A DNA stretch of 64,000 nt from Halorubrum saccharovorum DSM 1137 (GTDB lineage: Archaea; Halobacteriota; Halobacteria; Halobacteriales; Haloferacaceae): positions 799 through 64,798 of the forward strand of contig NZ_AOJE01000043.1 in assembly GCF_000337915.1 (NCBI RefSeq), given 5' to 3'. This document shows, piece by piece, positions 1 through 8,907 of this stretch. Position 1 is the stretch's first letter; every line of letters begins with the position of its first letter. The notes beneath the pieces were generated by a model, which was given only the letters and a program-made list of their open reading frames with translations, searched no databases and was not told where the DNA came from. Both the position numbers and the translations under genes were made by a program.

Positions 1-513
1 GTGGTTGCTTAGACATGTCTGTTACCTACCCGAGATGGGCATTCTCGCATACTCTTGTGTGGCTTCCACCCCCCACCAAGTATGCAAGTGGATATCAATC
101 GATGGTTATTTATAATTTTTGGCACTCTCCAGTTAGCATCTTTTCAGTTGGTGCTCGATCGTCTGCTCCGTGGCTGAGCGGGTGGAACTTCGCCCAGGGC
201 AGGCTTCGCGACGGGTTTGACCCGGTCCGAGGGAGCCCGTGCAGCCGCGGCAGCGACCCCCCGGCGAGCATCACGTCTCTGAGTCGATCCGCTGAATCGA
301 TCGACATCGGTGTCAACAGCGTCGCGGAGGTACTCTACGAGAGACGCGTTGGCAGATGGTCGCAGCCGTCGAGAGAGCGGCCCGTCGGCTATCGACTGGT
401 GACTGCGTCGGAACTCCGCGAATGTTCGGCTTCGTCGCAGACGGGCTTCGACCGGCCGACCTGCGCGGGGGAAAAGTATTACCCCCCGGCCAAGGTTGTC
501 AATACCACGCAGA
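1..513. other. No supported gene at the left edge
   Basis: I see no convincing gene here. Open frames exist on both strands, but none has a recognisable motif, and their composition is that of GC-rich shadow frames. The AT-rich stretch around 95-125 could be a promoter remnant. The last 40 bases carry the promoter side of the dehydrogenase gene that starts at 514. Confidence 0.5.
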
Positions 514-1746
514 ATGGTGTACGAACCCGAATCAGTCTGGGAGTTCAGTACGACGGGAAACATTACGTTCGGCCTTGGTGCCGCCGAGGAACTTGAAGCC
601 GTGGTCCAAGAGTACGAGGCGACGAACGTACTCGTCGTGACGGACGAAGGCGTGGCCGAGGCGGGGATCGTTGACGAGGTGATCGGTCCCATCGAGTCCG
701 GAGAGTACACGGTCTACGACGGCGTGGAACCGGATCCGGCGCTTTCGACGTTCGAGGAGGCCCGAGAGGTAGCAACGGAGGTGGACCCGGACTTCGTGGT
801 CGGTATCGGAGGCGGAAGCTCGATGGACGTCGCGAAGACGACCAGTATCGTCCACGAGCACGGCGGCGACATCCTCGATTACGTCGCAGCGCCGACGGGC
901 CGCGGCGAGGACGTCCCCGGACCCGGCGTCCCCACGGCGTGTCTGCCGACGACCGCCGGAACCGGTTCGGAGACGTCGCCCGTGACCGTCATCTCCCTTC
1001 CCGACGAGGACCTCAAAGTCGGCATCTCCAGTGGGTACCAGCGACCGAACGTCGCACTGGTCGATCCCGGACTGACCGTGTCGCTGCCGCCGGGGCCGAC
1101 TGCCTCCTCGGGAATGGACGCTCTTTGCCACGCGATCGAGGCCTACGTCACTCGGCGGTACGACGCCAAGCCGGCGCCAGCGAGCAGGTCCGACCGCCCG
1201 GATTACAACGGGAGGTCGGTTCTCACCGACCAGTTCGCTCGTTCGGCGATCGAACACGTCGGCTCGGGGCTTCGTGACGCCGTGAACAACGGCCAGGACC
1301 TAGAGGCGAGGCGAAACATGGCGCTTGGAAGCCTGATGGCGGGAATCTCGTTCACCAACGCGGGCCTCGGTGCGACACACGCCATCGCGATGGCCGCCGG
1401 TGCGATTCACCACACCCCTCACGGGGTCACGATCGCGCTCACGCTGCCTCAGGTGATCAGACACAACGCCGCGAGTGCGTTCGATCGGTATGCCGAAGTT
1501 GCCGAGTTGCTCGGAGAGGACACGTCTCGGGCGAGCCCGGGCGACGCGGCCGAAGACGCCGCGGTCGCAGTCGAGCGGCTCGCCAGCGACGTCGGTATCG
1601 ACGGCGGCCTCTCGACGCTGGGCATCGAAGAGGACGATGTCGTTCACATCGCCGAACGCGCCAGTACGCTCGAACGGCTCCTTGCCGGTAACCCGCGCCG
1701 CGTAACGAAGACGGACCTCGAAGAGATCATCCGTCGGTCCATCTGA
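514..1746 (+). CDS. Iron-containing alcohol dehydrogenase family protein
   Basis: This is a 410-residue group III (iron-type) alcohol dehydrogenase. Such enzymes interconvert alcohols and aldehydes, or reduce maleylacetate, with NAD(P)H and an active-site divalent metal. The nucleotide-binding signature GGGSSMD is visible, followed by TTAGTGSE, MDALCHAIEAY and AGAIHHTPHG, which supply the usual metal-binding aspartate and histidines. An ATG at 514 is preferred to the TTG at 496 because it begins the conserved N-terminus. The hydrolase gene follows 6 bp later, so the two are probably co-transcribed. The substrate cannot be read from the sequence; maleylacetate, lactaldehyde or a short-chain alcohol are all possible. 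Confidence 0.88.
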   Translation: MVYEPESVWEFSTTGNITFGLGAAEELEAVVQEYEATNVLVVTDEGVAEAGIVDEVIGPIESGEYTVYDGVEPDPALSTFEEAREVATEVDPDFVVGIGGGSSMDVAKTTSIVHEHGGDILDYVAAPTGRGEDVPGPGVPTACLPTTAGTGSETSPVTVISLPDEDLKVGISSGYQRPNVALVDPGLTVSLPPGPTASSGMDALCHAIEAYVTRRYDAKPAPASRSDRPDYNGRSVLTDQFARSAIEHVGSGLRDAVNNGQDLEARRNMALGSLMAGISFTNAGLGATHAIAMAAGAIHHTPHGVTIALTLPQVIRHNAASAFDRYAEVAELLGEDTSRASPGDAAEDAAVAVERLASDVGIDGGLSTLGIEEDDVVHIAERASTLERLLAGNPRRVTKTDLEEIIRRSI

Positions 1747-1752
1747 TTCACC

Positions 1753-2754
1753 ATGGCATACCTGCGCGCGGAGGAGCCGAACCCCGAGCTAGCCCCGTCA
1801 TTGAATCCCACACCACTCGGACGACTGCTGTGGAACGCGACTGCGGTCGACGACGATCGGATGCTCCGCTCCAGGGCGAGGATCAAAGTGGTGCGAGCGC
1901 TTCGATCGGTGCTGTCCGAGGAGACGGAGAATCTGCCCACGGTGGACCACGTAGCCGAGTTCGCCGTTCCCGGACCGGGACGAGATGTCCCGGTCCGCGT
2001 GTACGTCCCGGACGGTGGGGGGGAGGCGGCACCGTGTCTGGTGTACTTCCACGGCGGCGGCTGGGTGCTCGGCGGTCTCGACTCCCCGGAGGGGACGCTC
2101 CGACACCTCGCCAACGACGTTCCGTGCGTCGTCGTGTCCGTCGGGTACCGCCTCGCGCCCGAACACCCCTTCCCCGCCGGATTGGAGGACTGTTACGCTG
2201 CGACGAAGTACGTCGCTTCCAATCCCGGGACGTTCGGCGTGGATCCGGACCGGATCGCCGTCGGCGGGCGATCCGCGGGAGGGAACCTCGCCACGGCGGT
2301 CGCGCTGCTGGCGCGAGACCGGGGCGGTCCGTCGCTCGTCCATCAGGTCCTCGACGTGCCCATCACTGACCGCTCGTTCGACACCAACTCCTATTCCGAG
2401 AACGCGACTGGCTATCTGCTCACGCGCGAGAAGATGATCTGGTTCTGGCGGTGGTATCTGCAGACGGAACTGCACGACACGAATCCCCACGCCGCACCGC
2501 TGCAGGCTAACTCGCTCAGCGACCTCCCCCCTGCGACGGTGATCACCGCCGGATTCGACCCGCTACGCGACGAGGGAATCGCCTATGCGAACCGGCTCGA
2601 GGACGAGGGCGTGGCAGTCCACCTCCACAACTATCCGGACATGATTCACGGTTTCTCCGGGAGAGCCTACGGTGAAGGCCTCTCTCGTGGCTTCGAGGCA
2701 CTGAACAAGATCGGCGACCACCTCCGATCGGCGTTTGCCGATCCGTCCCCGTAG
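1753..2754 (+). CDS. Alpha/beta hydrolase, hormone-sensitive-lipase type
   Basis: A 333-residue cytoplasmic esterase of the hormone-sensitive lipase family. The oxyanion-hole motif HGGGW is present, and the nucleophile elbow is GGRSAGG with serine as nucleophile. A C-terminal GFDPLRDEG and DMIHGF supply the acid and the histidine. No signal peptide is visible. It starts 6 bp after the dehydrogenase stop, so a two-gene operon is likely and the pair may act in sequence, ester cleavage followed by oxidation of the alcohol. That link is inference from spacing only. Family members hydrolyse short acyl esters; the natural substrate is unknown. Confidence 0.88.
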   Translation: MAYLRAEEPNPELAPSLNPTPLGRLLWNATAVDDDRMLRSRARIKVVRALRSVLSEETENLPTVDHVAEFAVPGPGRDVPVRVYVPDGGGEAAPCLVYFHGGGWVLGGLDSPEGTLRHLANDVPCVVVSVGYRLAPEHPFPAGLEDCYAATKYVASNPGTFGVDPDRIAVGGRSAGGNLATAVALLARDRGGPSLVHQVLDVPITDRSFDTNSYSENATGYLLTREKMIWFWRWYLQTELHDTNPHAAPLQANSLSDLPPATVITAGFDPLRDEGIAYANRLEDEGVAVHLHNYPDMIHGFSGRAYGEGLSRGFEALNKIGDHLRSAFADPSP

Positions 2755-2835
2755 TAGAAACGACGGTATCGGGGGCGCGTCGTCGCAACGCTCCCGTGAA
2801 GCGCCGACACGATCTCCCGTGCAGCATCTGAGCGA

Positions 2836-3432
2836 TCAGTCGTCTGCGGGCGCGACCTCCTCCTCGTGTCGGACCTCGGTCCCGAGCATCTCGAGGAAGA
2901 TCGACAGGATCTCCGGATGGTCGTCCCACCCCTGGGCCGTCACGAGGTTGCCGTCGCGGGTGACCTCGTCCACCCAGGCGGCACATCCCGCGGCCTCACA
3001 CTCGGAGCGCAGTGCGTGATACGACGTCATCTCGTACCCGTCGACGACGTCGGCGGCGTTGAGGATGTGCTGACCGTGACATAGCGCCCCGACCGGCTTG
3101 TTCGTGTCGAAGAAGTGCCGAACGGTATCGAGGACTTCGTCGTACGTTCGGAGGTACTCGGGTGCTCGCCCACCCGGCAGGTATAACGCGTCGTACTCGT
3201 CGAGGTCGGCATCAGCGAGCGTCGCGTTCAACTCGAAGTCGTGTCCCCGATCCTCCATGTACGTCTGGTCGCCGCGGAAATCGTGGATCGAGGTCTTGAT
3301 CCGATCGCCCGCCTCCTTGTCCGGACAGACCACGTCGACGTTGTGGCCGACCATCTCTAGGCCCTGGTACGGTACCATAACGTCGTAGTCCTCGCCGAAG
3401 TCCCCGGTGATGAGCAGTATGTCTTTGGGCAT
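2836..3432 (-). CDS. DJ-1/PfpI family protein
   Basis: A 198-residue protein of the DJ-1/PfpI superfamily. The nucleophile elbow is GALCHGQH, with Cys118 as the reactive residue and a following histidine. The upstream YLPGGRAPEYL is the conserved glycine-rich turn. Archaeal relatives act as proteases, deglycases or stress-related amidases, and the motif alone does not decide between these. The ATG at 3432 is preferred to the in-frame GTG at 3441. The gene is convergent with the hydrolase gene and appears to be a single transcription unit. Confidence 0.85.
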   Translation of the reverse strand: MPKDILLITGDFGEDYDVMVPYQGLEMVGHNVDVVCPDKEAGDRIKTSIHDFRGDQTYMEDRGHDFELNATLADADLDEYDALYLPGGRAPEYLRTYDEVLDTVRHFFDTNKPVGALCHGQHILNAADVVDGYEMTSYHALRSECEAAGCAAWVDEVTRDGNLVTAQGWDDHPEILSIFLEMLGTEVRHEEEVAPADD

Positions 3433-3660
3433 TGAGTGCACCTACCACGCGCTACGCGACGGGGGCTTAAGAAACCTGTCGGTTGAACAATCGGAGTAAT
3501 CCCCTGAGAGTAACGAGAGTGGGCGGTCGGGTGCAGCGCCGGCGTCGGAGCCATCCCACGCAGAGCTGTGCGTGCCGATAAGACGCACGGCCGTCCACCA
3601 AACGCACTCACGAGTTCGGGAAATCCGCGTGCCGTCGTCGCGTCCGCAACGAGATCCCTG
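3433..3660. other. Short intergenic stretch without a gene
   Basis: Upstream region of the DJ-1-type gene. No coding frame is convincing. It leads into the transposon remains that start at about 3661. Confidence 0.4.
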
Positions 3661-3760
3661 GAGCATCTCTCCCCGCACCTGAGGACGCGGGAATCCCGCC
3701 ACGGGAGTTCAGGCCGAGTGTCTGTTCGGCCCTGCGGTTTCAAGACGCATACGTTCCACG
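3661..3760 (-). pseudogene. Decayed tnpB tail with right-end hairpin
   Basis: Read on the minus strand, a short coding trace (RMRLETAGPNRHSA then stop) resembles the poorly conserved tail of haloarchaeal TnpB proteins, which often contains an ETA-like string. It is followed by a hairpin, CCCCGC...GCGGG on the plus strand at 3671-3691, and by GAGATG. This layout matches the right end of IS200/IS605-type elements and the orphan hairpin at 29481. The rest of tnpB is missing, apparently cut off by the IS6-type remnant that starts at 3817. This is a call by resemblance only. Confidence 0.35.
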
Positions 3761-3816
3761 CGTCTCCTGCTTGTCACGTTACGTGAGAGACTGAGGCGGA
3801 CGAGCTCTGAGTGTCT

Positions 3817-4450
3817 ATGGCAGAATTCGACCGCCTCAGCGGACCTCTCGAATCCACTTGTCGTTTGTGGAGCGAGATCGAACTCCGCGCTGGGCGATTG
3901 AAGTAGGACTCTGATGTCAATTATCATGTGTCATTACGTGAGGTAAGTAAATATATCGACAAATACGGGATCGATCGGAGTCATGTCGCTATTCACAACT
4001 GGGTTCAGAAAGCCGATCTACAGCCAGCTGACGGTGAGAGCCCGGATCGGATCGCGGTCGATCAGAAACCGATCCGGATCCACGATGAGCAGTACTGGCT
4101 GTACGCCGCCGTCGATCCGCAGACGAACAGAATCCTTCATTCGCGGCTGTTTCCGACGTATACGATCCCGATCGCACGAGGGTTGCTCACTGAATTAGCT
4201 GAGAAATACGATGGTGAAGACGCTCCGTTCTCGTCGATGACGCAGACGATCTGATCGGCGGTCTCCGCCGCGAAAACTACAGCCATCGCGTCGAACAACA
4301 CGGTTTCAGAAATTCTATTGAACGTATCTTTAAAGAAGTAGAACGACAAACCTCTTCGTTTTCAATATGTTTCAGCCACGTCGATCAACCGACTGCGGAA
4401 ACGTGGTTACAAGCCACGCCGTCTGGTGGAACCATGCGCAACTTGACACG
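3817..4450 (+). pseudogene. IS6-family transposase, degenerate
   Basis: Pieces of one DDE transposase of the haloarchaeal IS6 type are spread over three frames. The start is MAEFDRLSG at 3817. A second piece is FVERDRTPRWAIEVGL, and the main piece, from about 3928, contains HNWVQKADLQP and YWLYAAVDPQTN. A +1 switch near 4235 continues as VLVDDADDLIGG and SIERIFKEVERQTSSFS. A last switch near 4410 gives AVWWNHAQLD. At least three frameshifts and one in-frame stop make an active enzyme unlikely. Terminal repeats were not identified. Confidence 0.8.
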
Positions 4451-4555
4451 ATACTAGTTCCGGAAAGCGCCATTGAATCTCTTCTGCCATTGTGTCGCTG
4501 TCTCCCGATTCTGATCGTGGAAGCACGTTGCTTCCGGAAACATCCGGAAACCAGG

Positions 4556-5713
4556 TCACCGGTGTGGAGCGCGCTCTAGGATATCGAAGATATCGACCGC
4601 TCTGTACTCTCGGTTGCGCTGTTGGCCAGTCACCTCGACAACGAGGCCATCTGCTTCGACTTCTTCGATCGCGTTGTAGGCGGTCTGTCGGCTCACATTG
4701 AATCGCTGCGTGATATCGTTCGCAGTGAAGTAGGGAAGCTCGAATAGATTGCGCGCGAGCTTGTGACTCGTCTTTTGACTCTGATACTGTTCTTCGTACT
4801 CTCGGCGAAGTTCGATCAGCTCGAACGTCCGCTCGTAGGAATCTCGGGCTTGTTCTTCGATACCCTCGATAAAGAACGCAATCCAGTCACGCCAGTTGCC
4901 CTCTTCGCTGACCGCACGCATCTTTTCAACGTACTCTTGCTTGTTCCGATTGAAATAGGCACTCGGATAGAGGTACGGATCGGACAGATAGCCGGCCTTG
5001 AGGAGTTGTAACACGATCAAGATGCGTCCGAGACGGCCGTTACCGTCCGAACAGGGGTGAATTGTCTCGAACTGGTAGTGAGTGATCGCCAGATCGACCA
5101 ACGGGTGATACTCACCCCCCATCTGAATGTACGCCTCCAGAGAGTCCATTAATTCTGGGACGTTACTTGGTGGCGGCGGAACGAACGGCGACTGACTTCG
5201 ACGTGGTGCTGGTATGTGAACGTCGCTATCTCGCCACTCTCCGATAAGTTCACCTTCGTTCCGAACTCCTTCGAGAAGTGTTTCGTGTAGGGATCTGAGT
5301 AGCGCTAACGAGATCGACTCCCCGCTTTTGATCGCATCAAATCCGTCTTTGAGTGCTTGTTCGGCGTTGAGAACTTCTTGTAAGTCACGACTCACACTCC
5401 CGGTGCCGTCGGACTTCCCCCGCGTGTGATACGCATACACCTCATCCATATCGACGTCTGCGCCTTCAATTTCGGCAGTTTCGACAGCTTCGATTCTGAG
5501 AAGCGACGTGTACAACACCGGCGAGAAATCGACTGTTGGACTGATTCCATCGATGCGGCCGAGCTGAAACGTTGCGTCCGATATCGTCGCTGTGAGATCG
5601 TCATCGATCTCGATTGGAGCTGAGACGGGCAACTTCTCTGGAATGTAGTAGGGACGTGGATGTGACTCCCGGTAGTGTCCCGGCGCTTCCGAAGGCAGAT
5701 CTCGGATTCTCAT
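4556..5713 (-). CDS. Fic family protein with C-terminal winged helix
   Basis: A 385-residue Fic-domain protein. Fic enzymes transfer AMP or another nucleotide moiety to a protein hydroxyl. The active-site loop is IHPCSDGNGRLGR at residues 218-230, a match to the HPxxxGNGR core. An inhibitory-helix motif of the (S/T)xxxE(G/N) type, TAEIEG at residues 79-84, lies ahead of it, as in the autoinhibited class with the helix N-terminal to the Fic core. The last 80 residues look like a winged helix (NDITQRFNVSRQTAYNAIEE). It lies alone between insertion-sequence remains. A role in defence, toxin-antitoxin-like control or signalling is possible but unproven. Confidence 0.88.
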   Translation of the reverse strand: MRIRDLPSEAPGHYRESHPRPYYIPEKLPVSAPIEIDDDLTATISDATFQLGRIDGISPTVDFSPVLYTSLLRIEAVETAEIEGADVDMDEVYAYHTRGKSDGTGSVSRDLQEVLNAEQALKDGFDAIKSGESISLALLRSLHETLLEGVRNEGELIGEWRDSDVHIPAPRRSQSPFVPPPPSNVPELMDSLEAYIQMGGEYHPLVDLAITHYQFETIHPCSDGNGRLGRILIVLQLLKAGYLSDPYLYPSAYFNRNKQEYVEKMRAVSEEGNWRDWIAFFIEGIEEQARDSYERTFELIELRREYEEQYQSQKTSHKLARNLFELPYFTANDITQRFNVSRQTAYNAIEEVEADGLVVEVTGQQRNREYRAVDIFDILERAPHR

Positions 5714-5807
5714 TTTGAATTAGATGATGTCTGGTGCGTCTTAATCACATCGGTTATAAACCACTTTGAATAACTTGGAACACACCCACCGGCTTAGCTG
5801 GATATAG

Positions 5808-5870
5808 GCGCTAAGCCCCCACCCTCAACGGAGCGATCGAAGGGAGCGGAGTAGGGTGGGGATACAGCGC
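5808..5870 (+). ncRNA. Orphan IS200/IS605 right-end-like hairpin
   Basis: CCCCACCCT (5817-5825) pairs with AGGGTGGGG (5853-5861), and outer arms GCGCT (5808-5812) and AGCGC (5866-5870) extend the stem. The internal text (CTCAACGGAGCG ... GGAGCGGAGTAGGGTGG) closely parallels the right end of the tnpB gene at 7577-7626. No tnpB lies directly upstream, so this is either a solo right end left by an earlier element or a part of the left side of the present element. TnpB guide RNAs derive from such right ends. Confidence 0.55.
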
Positions 5871-5967
5871 CGTCATCATCTGTTCATACAGCGATACGGT
5901 TACAGGCCCACAGACCCACGTAGTCGCAACGTTTTTTATTGGGATACCGTACAACAGTACGAACCCA

Positions 5968-6375
5968 ATGGAGTACGACCTCGATTCGGGAGCGCATTCG
6001 ACGTACTCCCTGCACTACCACCTGATACTCACTACGAAGTATCGGCGCGGAGTGCTAACCGAGGAGCGAACCCAATTCATTCGCGGGATTATCAGGGGGT
6101 TCACGGATAAGTACGGCGTCGAACTGACGAACCTCGACGGAGAGGACGACCACGTACACATCCTGTTCCGAGCGAAACCAACCACAGACCTCGTGAAGTT
6201 CATCAACACGGTCAAGGGTGCGACCGCCCGCCGTATCCGTAACGAGTACGAGGATGAACTGAAAACCGAACTATGGGGCGACTCGTTCTGGAACGACTCG
6301 TACTGCCTCATTTCGACGGGGCAGGTGTCGCTGGATGTGCTGAAACAGTACGTCGAAGACCAGCGGGAGAGCTGA
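5968..6375 (+). CDS. tnpA: IS200/IS605-family transposase TnpA (HUH type)
   Basis: A 135-residue Y1 HUH transposase, which cuts and rejoins single-stranded DNA at the hairpin ends of its element. The metal-binding HUH motif is DHVHIL (His62 and His64), and the nucleophile is most likely Tyr128 in VLKQYVEDQ. Length is normal for the family. The last base of its stop codon is the first base of the tnpB start codon, so translation of the two is probably coupled. Confidence 0.92.
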   Translation: MEYDLDSGAHSTYSLHYHLILTTKYRRGVLTEERTQFIRGIIRGFTDKYGVELTNLDGEDDHVHILFRAKPTTDLVKFINTVKGATARRIRNEYEDELKTELWGDSFWNDSYCLISTGQVSLDVLKQYVEDQRES

Positions 6376-7619
6376 TGTACTACGCCTACAAGTACCGCCT
6401 CAAGCCGTCCGACGCCCACCGCAAGGAGTTGGACCGCCACCGCGATATTTGTCGGCAACTGTACAACCACACGCTCTACCGCCTCAACGAGTACCAAGAC
6501 GAACACGGCGAACTCCCGTCCATGACCACGCTTCGGTCGGAACTCCCCGACCTCAAGCAGTGGTGGGATGGCCTCTCCGACGTGTACTCGAAGGTTCTCC
6601 AAACCGTCGTGGAACGCCTGTTCGACAACCTCAAAGGACTCTCCGCGCTCAAGGAGAACGGCTACGGCGTCGGTCAACTCAAGTGGAAGCCGCCACGGGA
6701 GTTCCGCAGTTTCACGTACAGTCAGTCCGGCTTCAAGCTCGACAAGAAGGGCGGTCAGACTGTGCTGTCACTCTCGAAACTCGCGGACATACCGATTCGG
6801 CTTCACCGCGCCATCCCGGACGACGCGAACCTCAAACAGGTCACGGTCAAGAAGGAACCGACGGGCGAGTGGTTTGCCACCTTCGGCGTCCAAATGGACC
6901 GTGAACCGCCCGAACCGCCTGAGAATCCCGAGCGGTGCGTCGGCATTGACGTGGGGATTCTCAAGTACGCCCACGACACCGACGGGACCGCCGTCGGGTC
7001 GCTCGACCTCTCGGACGAACGGGACCGTCTGGAACGCGAACAGCGGTCCCTCTCACGGAAGGAACACGGGTCGAACAATTGGGAGAAGCAACGGCGGCGG
7101 GTCGCTGAGTGTCACGCCGATCTCCGACGGAAGCGCCGCGACTTCCTACACAAGCTCTCGAACTACTACGCTCGGGAGTACGACCTCGTGGCGGTCGAAG
7201 ACCTGAACGTGAAAGGGATGCTCGAATTACCGTCGAACAGCCGCAACACGGCGTCGGCGGCGTGGCGAACGTTCCTCTCGTTGCTCGAATACAAGTGCGA
7301 GCGTGAAGGAACGCACTTCGTCGCCGTGAATCCGAGAGGGACGACCAAGGAGTGCGCGTCGTGCGGCGTTTCGACCGACAAGCCGCTGTGGGTCCGTGAA
7401 CATTCCTGTCCTGCCTGCGGGTTTGAGGCGGACAGGGACGCGAACGCGGCGTGGAACATCCGTTCTCGCGGCCTCAAGGACGTAGGAGTGGGACACTCCG
7501 AAGGAACGCCTGTGGAGACTGCGCTCCCTGTGGACACCGACTCGGTGTCTGCAAAGCGCGTCGTGGAAGCAGGAAGCCCTACCCTCAAGGAGCGAACGGC
7601 GTCAGCCGTGAGCGAGTAG
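6375..7619 (+). CDS. tnpB: TnpB, RNA-guided nuclease of the IS200/IS605 element
   Basis: A 414-residue TnpB. It is the ancestor-type relative of Cas12 and in studied cases cleaves DNA guided by an RNA from the transposon right end. The RuvC-like residues are in place: Asp192 in GIDVGI, Glu275 in VAVEDLN, and Asp353/Asp355 in ADRDANAAWNI. A four-cysteine zinc finger (CASC, Cys327/330; CPAC, Cys345/348) sits between the last two. The ATG at 6375 is chosen over an earlier in-frame start because it overlaps the tnpA stop and begins the conserved MYYAYKYRLKP. Its last codons overlap the right-end hairpin. Confidence 0.92.
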   Translation: MYYAYKYRLKPSDAHRKELDRHRDICRQLYNHTLYRLNEYQDEHGELPSMTTLRSELPDLKQWWDGLSDVYSKVLQTVVERLFDNLKGLSALKENGYGVGQLKWKPPREFRSFTYSQSGFKLDKKGGQTVLSLSKLADIPIRLHRAIPDDANLKQVTVKKEPTGEWFATFGVQMDREPPEPPENPERCVGIDVGILKYAHDTDGTAVGSLDLSDERDRLEREQRSLSRKEHGSNNWEKQRRRVAECHADLRRKRRDFLHKLSNYYAREYDLVAVEDLNVKGMLELPSNSRNTASAAWRTFLSLLEYKCEREGTHFVAVNPRGTTKECASCGVSTDKPLWVREHSCPACGFEADRDANAAWNIRSRGLKDVGVGHSEGTPVETALPVDTDSVSAKRVVEAGSPTLKERTASAVSE

Positions 7620-7626
7620 GGTAGGG
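7577..7626 (+). ncRNA. Right-end hairpin and likely 3' part of the TnpB guide RNA
   Basis: CCCTACCCT (7577-7585) pairs perfectly with AGGGTAGGG (7618-7626). Inside lies a smaller stem, CGGC-GTCA-GCCG. The hairpin spans the tnpB stop codon, as is usual for TnpB-associated RNAs made by processing of the tnpB mRNA. The guide segment would begin just beyond about 7626. The RNA itself is inferred, not observed. Confidence 0.6.
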
Positions 7627-7704
7627 TAGTTCACTCTCATAGGAACGCAGAATTTGTCTACCGCGTCTCCCAGTATAATCTGAATGTCATGTTTGCCCGA
7701 ACTA

Positions 7705-8907
7705 CTAATTAACTTGTATGGTTCGAGTGTTATCGGTTCCTTGCGAACTGTCGTCACGAATCGGCGACGTGAGTAGCCAGAGTACGCCTGCGGCGATGGA
7801 GACGGCGACACCAGTTGCCGCGAGAAACACGACTGGACCGATCTCCTCGGCGACCGGGCCGCCCAGGACGTTCGCGGTCCCGGAGGCAAGCGAGAGTACC
7901 ATCGAGACGCCAGACAGCACTGTCGCCCGGCCGACGTTCTCCAGTCGATCGTTGATGTACTCGTTGCGGACCGGCCGCACGAGTTGCGAGACGGCACGAC
8001 GGACGAACACGGCTGGGATGAGCAACAGCGGGACGACGGCGAAACTCGCGTACAGAACGCCGAAGATTGGGACCAGTGAGAGCATCACGCCCCGCGTTCC
8101 GATACGGTCCTGAACCGGTCCCGCAGCGCTGGTGGCAACCGCGGAAACGAGTTTGAACCCTGCGTAGAGCACACCGAGGCCGGCGACGGGGACACCGATC
8201 TCACGGAGCGCTGGCTGTTCGAACACTCGCGTCACCGAGAACACGACGTTGAACAGCGCGGCGTAGACGACAAGCCAGCCGATGGAGGGGCGGCTGAATT
8301 GCCCCCGGAGCAGCGAGGCGGCCCGCCGAAGCGTCATCGGTGGCTCGTCATTCTCGGCGTTCTGGGTCTGGGGCAGTGTAAAGAGGATGGGGAGTCCTAC
8401 GGCGGCGACGGCAGCGTTCGCGGTAAACGGAAACACGGGGTCGACTGTGTACAGCACACCGGCGACGAGCGCCGACACGGCCGACACCACGAGGAGGACC
8501 GACTCCGCCCGGCCGCTCAGGCGTGCGAACTCGCCGTCGAGTCCCTCTCTCTCCAGTAGTTCGTACAGCCACGCATCGCTGGTGCCGCTCCGGAGCGTCC
8601 ACGCCACCGCCCACAGCAGGTAGATCGCCGTAAAGTGCGTGACCGTGGCTGCGAACACGAACGCCGTCATCACCGACGCGGTGACCGCGTTCCCCAGGGC
8701 GAGTGTCCGTCGCCGACCCAGATAGTCGGCGAGATACCCTGTTGGGAGTTCGGCAGCGACCATCCCAAACAGGAAAACCCCCTGCACGAACCCGATCTCT
8801 GCCAACCCCAGCCCTCGTGTCTCCATGTAAATAACAGAGACGGGGAGGTAGAACCCGTTTGTGAGCGTCGCGCGGTACGCGTAGTACCGCCTGACCACGG
8901 AGACCAT
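7705..8907 (-). CDS. MFS transporter
   Basis: A 400-residue multi-span membrane protein of the major facilitator superfamily. A conserved loop-2/3 motif is visible (TGYLADYLGRRRTL), and the rest is repeated hydrophobic spans. The gene ends about 80 bp past the transposon right end and is not part of an operon. Homologues of this type in haloarchaea are annotated only as MFS exporters; no substrate can be proposed. Confidence 0.85.
   Translation of the reverse strand: MVSVVRRYYAYRATLTNGFYLPVSVIYMETRGLGLAEIGFVQGVFLFGMVAAELPTGYLADYLGRRRTLALGNAVTASVMTAFVFAATVTHFTAIYLLWAVAWTLRSGTSDAWLYELLEREGLDGEFARLSGRAESVLLVVSAVSALVAGVLYTVDPVFPFTANAAVAAVGLPILFTLPQTQNAENDEPPMTLRRAASLLRGQFSRPSIGWLVVYAALFNVVFSVTRVFEQPALREIGVPVAGLGVLYAGFKLVSAVATSAAGPVQDRIGTRGVMLSLVPIFGVLYASFAVVPLLLIPAVFVRRAVSQLVRPVRNEYINDRLENVGRATVLSGVSMVLSLASGTANVLGGPVAEEIGPVVFLAATGVAVSIAAGVLWLLTSPIRDDSSQGTDNTRTIQVN

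Larger units (their letters stand above)
5968..7626 (+). mobile_element. IS200/IS605-type transposon with tnpA and tnpB
   Basis: The element has the one-strand order tnpA then tnpB, with the genes sharing one base, and a right-end hairpin that overlaps the tnpB stop codon. Both genes are open and keep their catalytic residues, so the copy looks intact. The exact left end and the cleavage tetranucleotides could not be fixed. The span given is therefore from tnpA to the end of the right hairpin; the true left end lies somewhere in 5870-5967. Confidence 0.75.

Noticed and set aside
144-710. A 188-residue minus-strand frame near the left edge
   Set aside because: It overlaps the start of the dehydrogenase gene and is low-complexity Ser/Arg/Pro.
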